Of a DNA stretch of 64,000 bases, positions 8,818 to 16,749 are shown in pieces. The stretch is from Bifidobacterium ruminantium DSM 6489 (GTDB lineage: Bacteria; Actinomycetota; Actinomycetes; Actinomycetales; Bifidobacteriaceae), in assembly GCF_000770925.1 (NCBI RefSeq), contig NZ_JDTK01000005.1, forward strand, positions 1 through 64,000, written 5' to 3'. The notes under the pieces are model-generated. The model searched no databases and was not told the DNA's origin. It saw only the letters and a program-made list of their open reading frames with translations. Both the position numbers and the translations under genes were made by a program. Within the stretch, counting starts at the first letter, position 1. Each line of letters begins with the position of its first letter.

Positions 8818-9404
8818 GCCACCCTGATCATATCCGGCTGGATGTGCTGATAGAAGCGTCGGCTCGCCCGGCTGCGTTGCGCGTTATGCTGCAGCGAATC
8901 CAGCGAAGTGAGCGATACTTCCCGTCTGAAGGCGTCTTCCAATTCGCGTTGTAGCGACTCTCGACGCATCATGTTGAGGCGGCTGCCCGCTGCGGACCGA
9001 TAAAGCAGATCGATATCCGAATCGGCATCGGCTTCGCCCCGCGCCGTAGAACCGTATACGTATACCTCGCTGAGACCGTATTTTCGTGCGATTTTGCCGA
9101 TGATGAAACGTATGGTGGCGATTTCCACTGTGCTGCTGCGCGCGTTGCCGTTGCTTGTTTCGACGGACATGTTGCCATTGCTGCCTTTGCTGCCATTGCC
9201 GGAGGGGTCTCCGGTGCCACCGGAGCCGCTGGCTGACAGCGAGCGCAACGCGTCGTCGTATCGTTGCAGGAAATCCTGTGTCGGATTGCCGCCTCGTTCC
9301 GCGCGTGAAAGAGCCGATTGCGTGGTGCCCATCGTTGCCGCCACCTGGTCTTGGCTCAGTTTGAGTTGGAGCCGTTGTTGCTTCAGTTCCTCGATCATGC
9401 TCAT
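8814..9404 (-). CDS. mntA: MntA-type nucleotidyltransferase antitoxin fused to an N-terminal HTH domain
   Basis: 196 aa. Residues about 1-55 are an XRE-type helix-turn-helix (LKLSQDQVAATMGTTQSALSRAERG). A Gly/Ser-rich linker at about 62-92 joins it to a minimal nucleotidyltransferase domain with YVYGSTARGEADADSDIDLL, the GS-x10-DxD metal site. In known MntA-HepT pairs the enzyme AMPylates HepT and silences it. The HTH fusion puts DNA binding and toxin inactivation in one protein; many MntA proteins lack it. No ribosome-binding site precedes the ATG, and a TATACT hexamer ends 6 nt upstream, so the mRNA may be leaderless. Confidence 0.88.
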   Translation of the reverse strand: MSMIEELKQQRLQLKLSQDQVAATMGTTQSALSRAERGGNPTQDFLQRYDDALRSLSASGSGGTGDPSGNGSKGSNGNMSVETSNGNARSSTVEIATIRFIIGKIARKYGLSEVYVYGSTARGEADADSDIDLLYRSAAGSRLNMMRRESLQRELEDAFRREVSLTSLDSLQHNAQRSRASRRFYQHIQPDMIRVA

Positions 9405-9410
9405 GCGTTT

Positions 9411-9430
9411 AGTATAGCGTAAATGCTATA
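9411..9430 (-). promoter_or_regulatory. Promoter and putative operator of mntA-hepT
   Basis: TATACT (minus strand, 9416-9411) fits a -10 box ending 6 nt before the mntA ATG. A perfect inverted repeat TATAGC-N6-GCTATA (9413-9430) overlaps it, a plausible binding site for the HTH domain encoded next to it. No good -35 is visible. Confidence 0.5.
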
Positions 9431-9521
9431 TGTGCGTTTTGTTGCATGTGATTGTTGCGTGATTGTCGTGGGCTGGGCGGGGTGTGCTGTGCTGGGTGAC
9501 GGCGCTTGTTATTTGTCTGCC

Positions 9522-9848
9522 TCAGTATTTGTCTGCGCATGGCTGCACGGTGTCATCCCCCTTGTGGCCTCCGCTGCTGGCGCTGCGTTGGCGATTGTGC
9601 TGATGGTCGCGGCAGTGGTTGCGGCGTCGGTTCTGCGAGCGTTCGAGGTCGCGGTCGAAGAGCGTTCTGTCGGCGGGGCTTACGGTGAGGGTTTCGTTGC
9701 TGGAGTCGGATTGTTCGTCTGTTGGTTGTGCCATTTCTCGGGTGTTGCCGTTCATGGTGATTGCCATTGCCGCCAGTGCAATCGTTGCGATGGCGGCGGT
9801 GGCGGTGGCTGCGATCGCTGCAGTCGCCCGAACCTGACGCTTCTTCAT
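9522..9848 (-). CDS. Small hypothetical protein with N-terminal signal/anchor
   Basis: 108 aa, not recognised. MKKRQVR is followed by a 25-residue Ala/Ile/Thr helix typical of a signal anchor, then a short Ser/Thr/Asp-rich segment and an odd basic, His/Arg/Gln-rich tail. Start at 9848 has GGAAGGA 4-5 nt upstream. The first 70 residues look like a real exported peptide; the tail may reflect a frameshift. It lies between the MntA-HepT module and the divergent LacI gene. Confidence 0.4.
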   Translation of the reverse strand: MKKRQVRATAAIAATATAAIATIALAAMAITMNGNTREMAQPTDEQSDSSNETLTVSPADRTLFDRDLERSQNRRRNHCRDHQHNRQRSASSGGHKGDDTVQPCADKY

Positions 9849-10022
9849 GGGGTCCTTCCGCTCTTCTCCGCTTCGCGCCGATGCGCCCTGCGGCCCTCTC
9901 AACATACCGTGTGAAACGGAATTCCGTCGGAAAAAGGTCGATGGTTTTTGGCTTTGAGGACATTTTTACCGGAGATTTCGCTGCGCGCGTCTTGGGAAAG
10001 CAACGTTTTATGCTGATAGGGG

Positions 10023-10030
10023 AAACGTTT
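10023..10030. promoter_or_regulatory. LacI-type operator upstream of the regulator gene
   Basis: AAACGTTT, a perfect CG-centred palindrome in the context GGAAACGTTTTAA, lies 14 bp before the lacI-type start; a second AACGTTTTA is 21 bp further upstream (10002-10010). Similar elements precede the next gene, suggesting autoregulation and control of the salvage genes. Confidence 0.45.
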
Positions 10031-10043
10031 TAAGGGGGTTCTG

Positions 10044-11093
10044 ATGGCACGGAGGGCAACACTGAAGGATGTGGCGGCCGCTGCGGGGGTGTCCATGACC
10101 ACGGTGTCGCTGGTGCTCAACGACCGCCCGGCACGCGTGTCCACTGAAAAGCGCGAGGCGATCGCGCAGGCCGTGAAGCAGCTCAACTATGTGCCCAACC
10201 AGAATGCGCGCAGCCTGGTCACCAAGCAATCCAAGCTGGTGGCGCTCATCGTGCCCGATGTCGAGAACCTGTTCTTCGCGGCGTTGGCCAAATGCGTCGA
10301 GGACGAATGCGCCACGCAGGGGTATTCGCTGATCGTGGCCAATTCCGACGATTCGCGCGTCACCGAGCATGATCTGCTACGGCGGCTCTCTTCCCGTGGG
10401 GTGGATGGTATCCTGCTGATTCCTGCGCGTGAGTCCTGCTCCGATGGTGTCGGCGCCGACCTGCGCGCGGACGTGGAGCGCATCACCTGCCCGGTGGTGC
10501 TGATTGATCGTCTGGCGCGGTGCGGTTGGTGTGATGCGGTCGGTTTCGACAATTATCTTGGCGGGCGATTGGCGGCGCAGTACCTGCTGGAAGGCGGGCA
10601 TAAGCGCATCGGCATCGTGACCGGCGATGTGGCGGAGTCGAGCGCGGCAGACCGTCGTCGTGGTTTCGCGGACGCGCTCGAACAGGCGGGGGAGCGGCTC
10701 GACCCAGCCCTGTGCGTCGCTGGCGACTATCGTTTCGCCAGCGGTTACCGCGCGGCCGACCGGATCATCGACGGCGGTGCCACCGCGGTGTTCTGCTGCA
10801 ACGACGTGATGGCGCTCGGCTTCCGCCAGCGCATGGCGGAGCGTGGGCTGCACGTCACCGAGGACATGCAGGTGATCGGATACGACAATATTCTGAAGCG
10901 ATTCGGCCTGGGCTGGCGTATGACCACCGTCGAGCAGAGCGTGGGCGATCTCGCCGCGGCCTGCTGGGGCATGCTGGGCGGGCGGATTGATGGCGTGGTC
11001 AATGGGGGTGGAGCCGACGCGGGACGGCCGTGGCTTGCCGAACCGCAGGGGAAGGTGTTGACGCCAAAACTGGTGCAGGCGGCCTGCGCGTAA
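10044..11093 (+). CDS. LacI-family transcriptional regulator, probably of ribose/nucleoside use
   Basis: 349 aa. Residues 6-26 (TLKDVAAAAGVSMTTVSLVLN) are the LacI helix-turn-helix with hinge region, and the rest is a periplasmic-binding-protein-like effector domain (LVALIVPDVENLFFAALAK; GVDGILLIP; GGHKRIGIVTG; AVFCCNDVMALGF). AAGGGGG precedes the ATG. The next genes on the same strand are a nucleoside hydrolase and a ribokinase, so the likely effector is ribose, a ribose phosphate or a nucleoside; this is inferred from context only. Confidence 0.85.
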   Translation: MARRATLKDVAAAAGVSMTTVSLVLNDRPARVSTEKREAIAQAVKQLNYVPNQNARSLVTKQSKLVALIVPDVENLFFAALAKCVEDECATQGYSLIVANSDDSRVTEHDLLRRLSSRGVDGILLIPARESCSDGVGADLRADVERITCPVVLIDRLARCGWCDAVGFDNYLGGRLAAQYLLEGGHKRIGIVTGDVAESSAADRRRGFADALEQAGERLDPALCVAGDYRFASGYRAADRIIDGGATAVFCCNDVMALGFRQRMAERGLHVTEDMQVIGYDNILKRFGLGWRMTTVEQSVGDLAAACWGMLGGRIDGVVNGGGADAGRPWLAEPQGKVLTPKLVQAACA

Positions 11094-11198
11094 GTGTTTA
11101 TAAGCGTTTACGGGTATTCGCGGATGTTTTGACGGTTGGTGGCTTCGCTGAGCCGGGGGTATACGACACGCGAGGATTGGTCTGGTTTGTGTTTTTGG

Positions 11199-11210
11199 TA
11201 AAGCGTTTTA
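11199..11210. promoter_or_regulatory. LacI-type operator upstream of the nucleoside hydrolase gene
   Basis: TAAAGCGTTTTA (TAAA-n-CG-n-TTTA symmetry) about 120 bp before the hydrolase start. A related TAAGCGTTTA is at 11101-11110, right after the regulator stop. Both resemble the site before the regulator. Confidence 0.45.
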
Positions 11211-11327
11211 TCATGGATGATGTCAGCGAAATCGAGAACGTGCTCGAATTCGCGAAAAACAACCGACGATAATGGGCCGTGTGGTGGCGGACCCCCGTCG
11301 GATCCGTCAACGAGGAAAGGCGCAACC

Positions 11328-12284
11328 ATGAAGAAGCTCATTCTGGATCTCGATACCGGCGTCGATGACGCGCTGGCCATCTCCTACGCGCTGGGCAGCC
11401 CCGAAGTCGAACTCATCGGCATCACCGGAACCTACGGCAACGTGCTCGTGGAGCAGGGCGTGCGCAACGCCCTCGCCGTCACCGACCTGCTCGGCCATCC
11501 GGAAGTCAAGGTCTACCAAGGCCTGCCGCACTCCAGCACCACCGACCACTTCGAAGTGCTGCCCATCTCCGCGTTCATCCACGGCAAGAACGGCATCGGC
11601 GACGTCGACATCCCCGACTCCAACCGGTCCGTGGAAACCGAATCGGCCGTCGACTTCATCATCGACGCCATCAAAACCTACGGCAAGAACCTCATCTACG
11701 TGCCGACCGGCCCGATGACCAACATCGAGGCGGCCCTCAAGAAAGCGCCGGAAATCAAGGACGAAATCGGCTGCATCGTGCTCATGGGCGGTGCGCTGAC
11801 CGTACCAGGCAACTGCAATGCCTGCATGGAAGCCAACATCTCCCAGGACCCGGAAGCGGCCGACTACCTGTTCCGCTCCGGTGCGCCGACCACCATGGTC
11901 GGCCTCGACGTGACCCTGCAGACCCTGCTCACCTACAAGGAAACCCAGCGGTGGCGCGACCTGGGCACCAAGGCGGGCACGTTCCTCGCCGACATGACCG
12001 ACTTCTACATCAAGGCGTACGAGACCACCGCGCCGCACCTGGGCGGCTGCGGCCTGCACGACCCGCTCGCCGTTGGCGTGGCCGTCGACCCGACGCTCGT
12101 CACCACGCTCGACATCAACATGAAGGTCGACGTGGAAGGCCCGACCCGCGGCCGCACCATCGGCGACGAAACCCGACTCAACGACCCGGTCAAAACCATG
12201 AAGGTGGCCGTCGGCGTCGACGTGCCGCGATTCCTCAACGAATTCATGACCCGCATTTCCGGCCTCGCCGCCAACGCCGGGTGA
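11328..12284 (+). CDS. Ribonucleoside hydrolase (IunH/Rih family)
   Basis: 318 aa. Splits ribonucleosides into base and ribose. LDLDTGVDDALAISYAL is the N-terminal Asp cluster that binds Ca2+; IYVPTGPMTNIEAAL, IVLMGGAL and LHDPLAVGVAVDP are conserved family segments, the last with the second metal/catalytic His-Asp. Start at 11328 has GAGGAAAGG upstream. It heads a set with ribokinase and PRPP synthetase, so ribose from nucleosides can enter the pentose phosphate pool. Substrate preference (purine or pyrimidine) cannot be read from the sequence. Confidence 0.92.
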   Translation: MKKLILDLDTGVDDALAISYALGSPEVELIGITGTYGNVLVEQGVRNALAVTDLLGHPEVKVYQGLPHSSTTDHFEVLPISAFIHGKNGIGDVDIPDSNRSVETESAVDFIIDAIKTYGKNLIYVPTGPMTNIEAALKKAPEIKDEIGCIVLMGGALTVPGNCNACMEANISQDPEAADYLFRSGAPTTMVGLDVTLQTLLTYKETQRWRDLGTKAGTFLADMTDFYIKAYETTAPHLGGCGLHDPLAVGVAVDPTLVTTLDINMKVDVEGPTRGRTIGDETRLNDPVKTMKVAVGVDVPRFLNEFMTRISGLAANAG

Positions 12285-12348
12285 CCGACTGAGTGGCCGG
12301 CCAAGTGACCGACGGCAATCGCAATAATCGCAAGAAAGGAAAGCAATC

Positions 12349-13341
12349 ATGAGCGCAACCGAAATCCTTTCCGCGCTGGACCGCATCCACGGCACCGTGT
12401 CCGTGATCGGTTCCATGAATGCGGACTACACCGTGACCGCACAGCGCCTGCCGGGACCGGGGGAGACCATCACCGGAGGTCCGCTGCAGCTGCTGCCGGG
12501 CGGAAAATCCGGCAACCAGGCCGCCGCGGCCGCCCGTATCGGCGCCACCGTGCAGATGTTCGGCGCGGTCGGATCGGACCGCAACGCCGACTTCCTGCTC
12601 GGAGCGCTCGGCGAGGCAGGCGTCAATACAACGCACGTGCGCCGCGTGCTCGGTCCGTCCGGCACTACCGTCATCACCGTGGATGCGCAAGGCGAGAACA
12701 CCATCGTGTACTCGCCCGGATCCAATGCGCAGGTGACCGTGGACTACGTGGAATCCGTGCGCGACGCGCTCACCCGCTCTTCGGTGCTGGGCCTGTGCCT
12801 GGAAAGCCCGATTGAAACCGTCACCGCAGCTGCGCGCATGTGCCACGAGGCGGGCGTGAAGGTACTGCTCAACGACTCGCCGTTCACCCCCTCCCTGCCG
12901 GTGGAGCTGGTCGAGGCCTCCGACATCCTGCTCGTCAACGAGCATGAGATGGCGCAGCTGCTCGGCATCGCGGAACCGGAGGATGATGATGGGGACGCGT
13001 TCGACTGGCGTCACGCGTTCGATGAGTTGCGCGGATTCGGGTTTGAACAGGCGATTGTGACGCTCGGCGGCGACGGCTCCGTAGTGCTTGATGGCACGGC
13101 GGACGATCCGGAGCATCGCATCCAGCGCATCGCTCCGGTGCGGGTCAAGGCAGTAGACACCACCGGTTGCGGCGATTCGTTCATGGGTACCGTGCTGGCC
13201 GGCCTGGCCTCCGGCATGACGTTGTCGCAGTCCGCGGAACTCGCCTCGTATGTGTCGGCCTACGCGGCCACCGGATATGGAGCGCAGGCATCCTACGGCA
13301 CCGCGGCGCAGATTCGTGAGGCCTTCGCCGACGCCGAGTAG
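12349..13341 (+). CDS. rbsK: Ribokinase (PfkB family)
   Basis: 330 aa. Phosphorylates ribose to ribose 5-phosphate. VIGSMNADYTVTAQRLPGPGET and LPGGKSGNQAAAAARIGA are the first PfkB signature with substrate contacts; DTTGCGDSFMGTVLAGLASG is the second signature with the catalytic Asp (Cys replaces the usual Ala). AAGAAAGGAAAG precedes the ATG, 64 bp after the hydrolase stop, so the two are likely in one operon. Another PfkB sugar kinase activity cannot be excluded. Confidence 0.88.
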   Translation: MSATEILSALDRIHGTVSVIGSMNADYTVTAQRLPGPGETITGGPLQLLPGGKSGNQAAAAARIGATVQMFGAVGSDRNADFLLGALGEAGVNTTHVRRVLGPSGTTVITVDAQGENTIVYSPGSNAQVTVDYVESVRDALTRSSVLGLCLESPIETVTAAARMCHEAGVKVLLNDSPFTPSLPVELVEASDILLVNEHEMAQLLGIAEPEDDDGDAFDWRHAFDELRGFGFEQAIVTLGGDGSVVLDGTADDPEHRIQRIAPVRVKAVDTTGCGDSFMGTVLAGLASGMTLSQSAELASYVSAYAATGYGAQASYGTAAQIREAFADAE

Positions 13342-13446
13342 ACGGAACGGGGAGGCGCTTCCGCAGAAGACGCGTGGCGTGGGCACCCACATTGTTATAT
13401 TGGAGTTTGGCTTAATTTCACGCACCGAACAATTGGGAAGGCAAGC

Positions 13447-14460
13447 ATGTCGGCGATTCTCGAAGGCACTCCGGATAAGAAACTGGCTTTGGTGACGGGA
13501 CGCGCATACCCCGAGCAAGCCGAGGAAACCGCGAAATATTTGGGAACCGACGTGCTGGAGACCACGGCATACGACTTCGCCAACGGTGAGATGTACGTGC
13601 GTTACACCGAACCGGTGCGAGGCGCGGACGCCTTCGTGATGCAGGCCCACACCGAGCCGATCAACAAGTGGATCATGGAGCAGCTCATCATGGTGGACGC
13701 CATGAAGCGCGCCTCCGCCCGCTCCATCACCGTGGTCGCGCCGTTCCTTGGCTACTCGCGTCAGGACAAGAAGCATCAGGGCCGCGAACCCATCACCGCG
13801 CGTTTGATGTTCGACCTGTTCCGCTCCGCCGGCGCCGACCGCATCATGACGGTCGACCTGCACGCAGCCCAGGAGCAAGGCTTCTTCGACGGCCCGGTCG
13901 ACCATCTGACCGCCATGCCGATTCTGCTCGACTACGTGCGCAACAGCATGCCGTTGGAGAACACCACCATCGTGTCCCCGGACGCCGGCCGCATCAAGGT
14001 GTCCGAGCAGTGGGCCGCGAAGCTTGGCGGACTGCCGCTCGCCTTCATCCACAAGACCCGCGACACCACCCGTCCGAACCATGCCGAGGCGCATGGCATC
14101 ATCGGCGACGTGAAGGGACGCGACTGCGTGGTCGTGGACGACATGATCGACACCGCCGGCACCATCTGCGAGGCCGTGCGCACGCTGAACAATGCCGGAG
14201 CGAAGTCCGTGACGCTTGTCGCCACCCATGGCCTGCTGTCCGGTCCGGCCGTGGAGCGCCTGCGCGACTGCGGCGCCCGCGAAATCGTGCTCACCGACAC
14301 CGTGCCGGTACCCGAAGAGAAGCGCCTGCCGAACATGACCGTCCTGTCCGTGGCTCCGCTGCTGGCGGCTGGCATCCGTTCCGTGTTCGAATCCGGTTCC
14401 GTTTCGACGCTGCTCAACGGCCTGCCCGAGGACATGCGTCCGCGCAATATCTACGCCTGA
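13447..14460 (+). CDS. prs: Ribose-phosphate pyrophosphokinase (PRPP synthetase)
   Basis: 337 aa. Makes PRPP from ribose 5-phosphate and ATP for nucleotide, His and Trp synthesis. Features: FANGEMYVRY near residue 40, the conserved RQDKKHQGREPITARLM loop, DLHAAQEQGFFDGPVDHLTA, and the PRPP-binding DCVVVDDMIDTAGTI. Slightly longer than the usual 315 residues. GGAAGG precedes the ATG. It uses the product of the neighbouring ribokinase and is followed by a strong terminator. Confidence 0.95.
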   Translation: MSAILEGTPDKKLALVTGRAYPEQAEETAKYLGTDVLETTAYDFANGEMYVRYTEPVRGADAFVMQAHTEPINKWIMEQLIMVDAMKRASARSITVVAPFLGYSRQDKKHQGREPITARLMFDLFRSAGADRIMTVDLHAAQEQGFFDGPVDHLTAMPILLDYVRNSMPLENTTIVSPDAGRIKVSEQWAAKLGGLPLAFIHKTRDTTRPNHAEAHGIIGDVKGRDCVVVDDMIDTAGTICEAVRTLNNAGAKSVTLVATHGLLSGPAVERLRDCGAREIVLTDTVPVPEEKRLPNMTVLSVAPLLAAGIRSVFESGSVSTLLNGLPEDMRPRNIYA

Positions 14461-14767
14461 TTTCCGATTTCGTAAATTCCCGTACGATTTCGTACGATTC
14501 ACTATCGGATTTGCGCCGGCTTCGCGAGCGTCTCGCGCCGGCTGCCGACTAAGCCCCGCCGAACAGCGGGGCTTTTTCATATACGTTTTCGCACGGTTTC
14601 GCTACCGGCCCATCCCTACGGATACGTCGCGGCGTCGGGTTAACCTGTACAAGTTGCCATCAGCCGTATTCATATATCCGTCATGGCTATATCGATGCCT
14701 GAAGGCAGCTCGCATACACACTCCTGCCATGGAAGGTCCATGGCCGATAGTCCGAAGGAGGTGGGTG
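14461..14767. other. prs-rpsF intergenic region
   Basis: 307 bp. Contains a two-copy 10-mer (CGTACGATTT at 14481, CGTACGATTC at 14491), the prs terminator and, near the right end, the AAGGAGG of rpsF. No other gene seen. Confidence 0.6.
14552..14577 (+). terminator. Rho-independent terminator of prs
   Basis: AGCCCCGC-CGAACA-GCGGGGCT followed directly by TTTTT: an 8-bp GC-rich stem with a 6-nt loop. Confidence 0.9.
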
Positions 14768-15055
14768 ATGTCTGCGCATAAGTACGAACTGATGTTCATT
14801 GCTGATCCTGAGCTGGATGAGCGCGGTCTGAAGAAGCTGACCGAGCAGTATCTGGAAACTGTCACCAAGGAAGGCGGTGCCGTCGAGAACATCGACATCT
14901 GGGGCCGTCGCAAGCTTGCCTACGAAATCGCCGGCAAGACCGAAGGTAACTACGTCGTGGTCAACTACTCCGCTGAGCCGGCCACCAGCGACGAACTCGA
15001 TCGTCTGCTGAACCTGAACGAATCCGTCATCCGTACGAAGATTCTTCGCAAGTAA
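14768..15055 (+). CDS. rpsF: 30S ribosomal protein S6
   Basis: 95 aa. MSAHKYELMFIADPELDERG and the IDIWGRRKLAYEI segment are typical of bacterial S6, which pairs with S18 in the 30S platform. AAGGAGG sits just upstream of the ATG at 14768; longer frames upstream lack a site. First gene of the conserved rpsF-ssb-rpsR-rplI operon. Confidence 0.97.
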   Translation: MSAHKYELMFIADPELDERGLKKLTEQYLETVTKEGGAVENIDIWGRRKLAYEIAGKTEGNYVVVNYSAEPATSDELDRLLNLNESVIRTKILRK

Positions 15056-15097
15056 GTAATCCAAGCTTTCTAAGCTGCAAAGTAAGTAGGTAACGAC

Positions 15098-15757
15098 ATG
15101 GCAGGTGAAACTGTAATCACCGTGGTGGGCAACCTCACGGCCGATCCGGAAATTCGTACCATTGGCAGCGGCGCCGCCGTCGCCAGCTTTACGATCGCCT
15201 CCACTCCGCGCACCTGGAACCGTAACTCGAACCAGTTCGAAGACGGTCAGGCCCTGTTCCTGCGCTGCTCCGCGTGGCGCGACATGGCCGAACATTGCGC
15301 GCAGAGTCTGTCCAAGGGCATGCGCGTCATCGCGCAAGGCCGTCTGCAGCAGCGTTCCTACCAGGCGCAGGACGGTTCCCAGCGAACCGTCATCGAGATG
15401 CAGGTCGACGAAATCGGCCCGTCCCTGCGCTACGCGACCGCCCAGGTGACCCGTCAAAGCTCGTCCGGCAACGGAGGCTTCAGCGGCAATCGCGGCGGCT
15501 ACAACAACGCCAACAACAACGGCGGTTTCGGCGGCAACAACGGCGGATATCAGGGCGGCTCCAGCTATGCTGGCGGCGCCGGATATCAGGGTGGAGCCTC
15601 CGCTCCGGTCAACGCCGCTCCCGCACAGTCCGCTCCGGCTTCGGATCCGTGGGGCAGCTCGGATAATTCCGGCTCGTCCTTTGGTTCCTTCGGCGCGTCC
15701 CAGTCCTTCGGAGGTTCCTCCGAATTCGGCGGGGACAGCGACGAACCGGAATTCTGA
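15098..15757 (+). CDS. ssb: Single-stranded DNA-binding protein
   Basis: 219 aa. Residues 1-112 form the OB fold ([53 protein letters not shown]). A Gly/Asn/Ser-rich linker of about 95 residues follows, ending in the acidic tip DSDEPEF that recruits partner proteins. Sits between the S6 and S18 genes as in most actinobacteria. Confidence 0.96.
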   Translation: MAGETVITVVGNLTADPEIRTIGSGAAVASFTIASTPRTWNRNSNQFEDGQALFLRCSAWRDMAEHCAQSLSKGMRVIAQGRLQQRSYQAQDGSQRTVIEMQVDEIGPSLRYATAQVTRQSSSGNGGFSGNRGGYNNANNNGGFGGNNGGYQGGSSYAGGAGYQGGASAPVNAAPAQSAPASDPWGSSDNSGSSFGSFGASQSFGGSSEFGGDSDEPEF

Positions 15758-15819
15758 CCGGATCGACGAACCAAGCAGCTTAAGCACAGCAATTTCCAGA
15801 TTTTAAGGAGAACATCAAG

Positions 15820-16068
15820 ATGTCACGCAAGAGGCCGCAGCCGCCGGTCAAGCCGTTTAAGAAGAAGCCGAACCCGCTGAAGGCGGCGAAGGTCACCGAG
15901 ATCGATTACAAGGACGTCGCCCTGCTGCGCAAGTTCATCTCCGATCGCGGCAAGATCCGTTCCCGTCGTATCACCGGCGTCACCGTGCAGGAGCAGCGCG
16001 AGATCTCCAAGGCTATCAAGAACGCCCGCGAGATGGCCCTGCTGCCGTACGCCACTTCCGGCCGCTGA
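15820..16068 (+). CDS. rpsR: 30S ribosomal protein S18
   Basis: 82 aa. [35 protein letters not shown] and the C-terminal MALLPY are S18 signatures. It has no cysteines, so it is the zinc-independent form. AAGGAGA upstream of the ATG. Confidence 0.97.
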   Translation: MSRKRPQPPVKPFKKKPNPLKAAKVTEIDYKDVALLRKFISDRGKIRSRRITGVTVQEQREISKAIKNAREMALLPYATSGR

Positions 16069-16087
16069 TCTTAGAGAGGTTTGAACA

Positions 16088-16534
16088 ATGGCTGAAACTA
16101 AGGTTATTCTCACCAAGTCCGTCAACCACCTGGGCCACCCGGGTGACGTCGTGGCCGTCAAGTCCGGCTACGCCCGCAACTACCTGTTCCCGCAGGGCCT
16201 GGCCTTCGCTTGGTCCAAGGGTGCTGCCGCCCAGATTGAGTCCATGAAGCGCGCTCGTCTGGCCAAGGCCGTCGCCACCCGCGAGGAGGCTGTTGCCGCC
16301 AAGGGAATCATCGAGGGCACCACCGTCGAAATCGCCGCCAAGGTCTCCGAGTCCGGCAAGCTGTTCGGCAGCATCTCCGCCGAGAAGATCGCTATCGCGC
16401 TCTCCTCCAAGGTTGAGGTCAACCCGAAGAACATCACCGTCGAGCCGATCAAGACCACCGGTGACTTCCCAGCGACCGTCGCTCTGCACCCGGAAATCTC
16501 CGCCAACTTCTTCGTGAAGGTTGTCGCTGAGTGA
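16088..16534 (+). CDS. rplI: 50S ribosomal protein L9
   Basis: 148 aa. [35 protein letters not shown] is the N-terminal L9 domain; a helix (about 40-75) joins it to the C-terminal RNA-binding domain. AGAGAGG upstream. Last gene of the operon, followed by a strong terminator. Confidence 0.97.
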   Translation: MAETKVILTKSVNHLGHPGDVVAVKSGYARNYLFPQGLAFAWSKGAAAQIESMKRARLAKAVATREEAVAAKGIIEGTTVEIAAKVSESGKLFGSISAEKIAIALSSKVEVNPKNITVEPIKTTGDFPATVALHPEISANFFVKVVAE

Positions 16535-16614
16535 TTTCACCCCCATTCGCCGTTGGAACCCATTCCGGGCCGACGGCGAATGACTTCAGGCTGAAACACG
16601 TCTGAGCTTAAGCA

Positions 16615-16660
16615 CAGAAAATCCCCCGTACCAATTCGGTGAGGGGGATTTTCTGTTGCG
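16615..16660 (+). terminator. Terminator after rplI
   Basis: A 13-bp perfect stem (CAGAAAATCCCCC at 16615-16627 with its complement at 16643-16655) and a 15-nt loop; the A/T outer part lets it act in both directions. Confidence 0.85.
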
Positions 16661-16667
16661 ATGGCGT

Positions 16668-16719
16668 CCGTTGTTTGTGGCCGTGCGCGGATTCCGCTGC
16701 GCACGGCCACAAACAACGG
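16668..16719. repeat. 21-bp perfect inverted repeat between convergent genes
   Basis: 16668-16688 is the exact reverse complement of 16699-16719, with a 10-nt spacer. It lies between the rplI terminator and the end of the convergent zinc-ribbon gene. It would fold into a very stable hairpin; on the minus strand the outer part is TG/T-rich, so it may terminate that gene. Confidence 0.85.
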
Positions 16720-16749
16720 TGTCAATCGTTGAAATCAGCGATTCCGGTA

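Noticed and set aside
12244..14580. 778-codon open frame on the minus strand
   Set aside because: Antisense to ribokinase and prs, whose motifs are clear; low-complexity His/Gly/Arg-rich translation typical of a GC-rich shadow frame.
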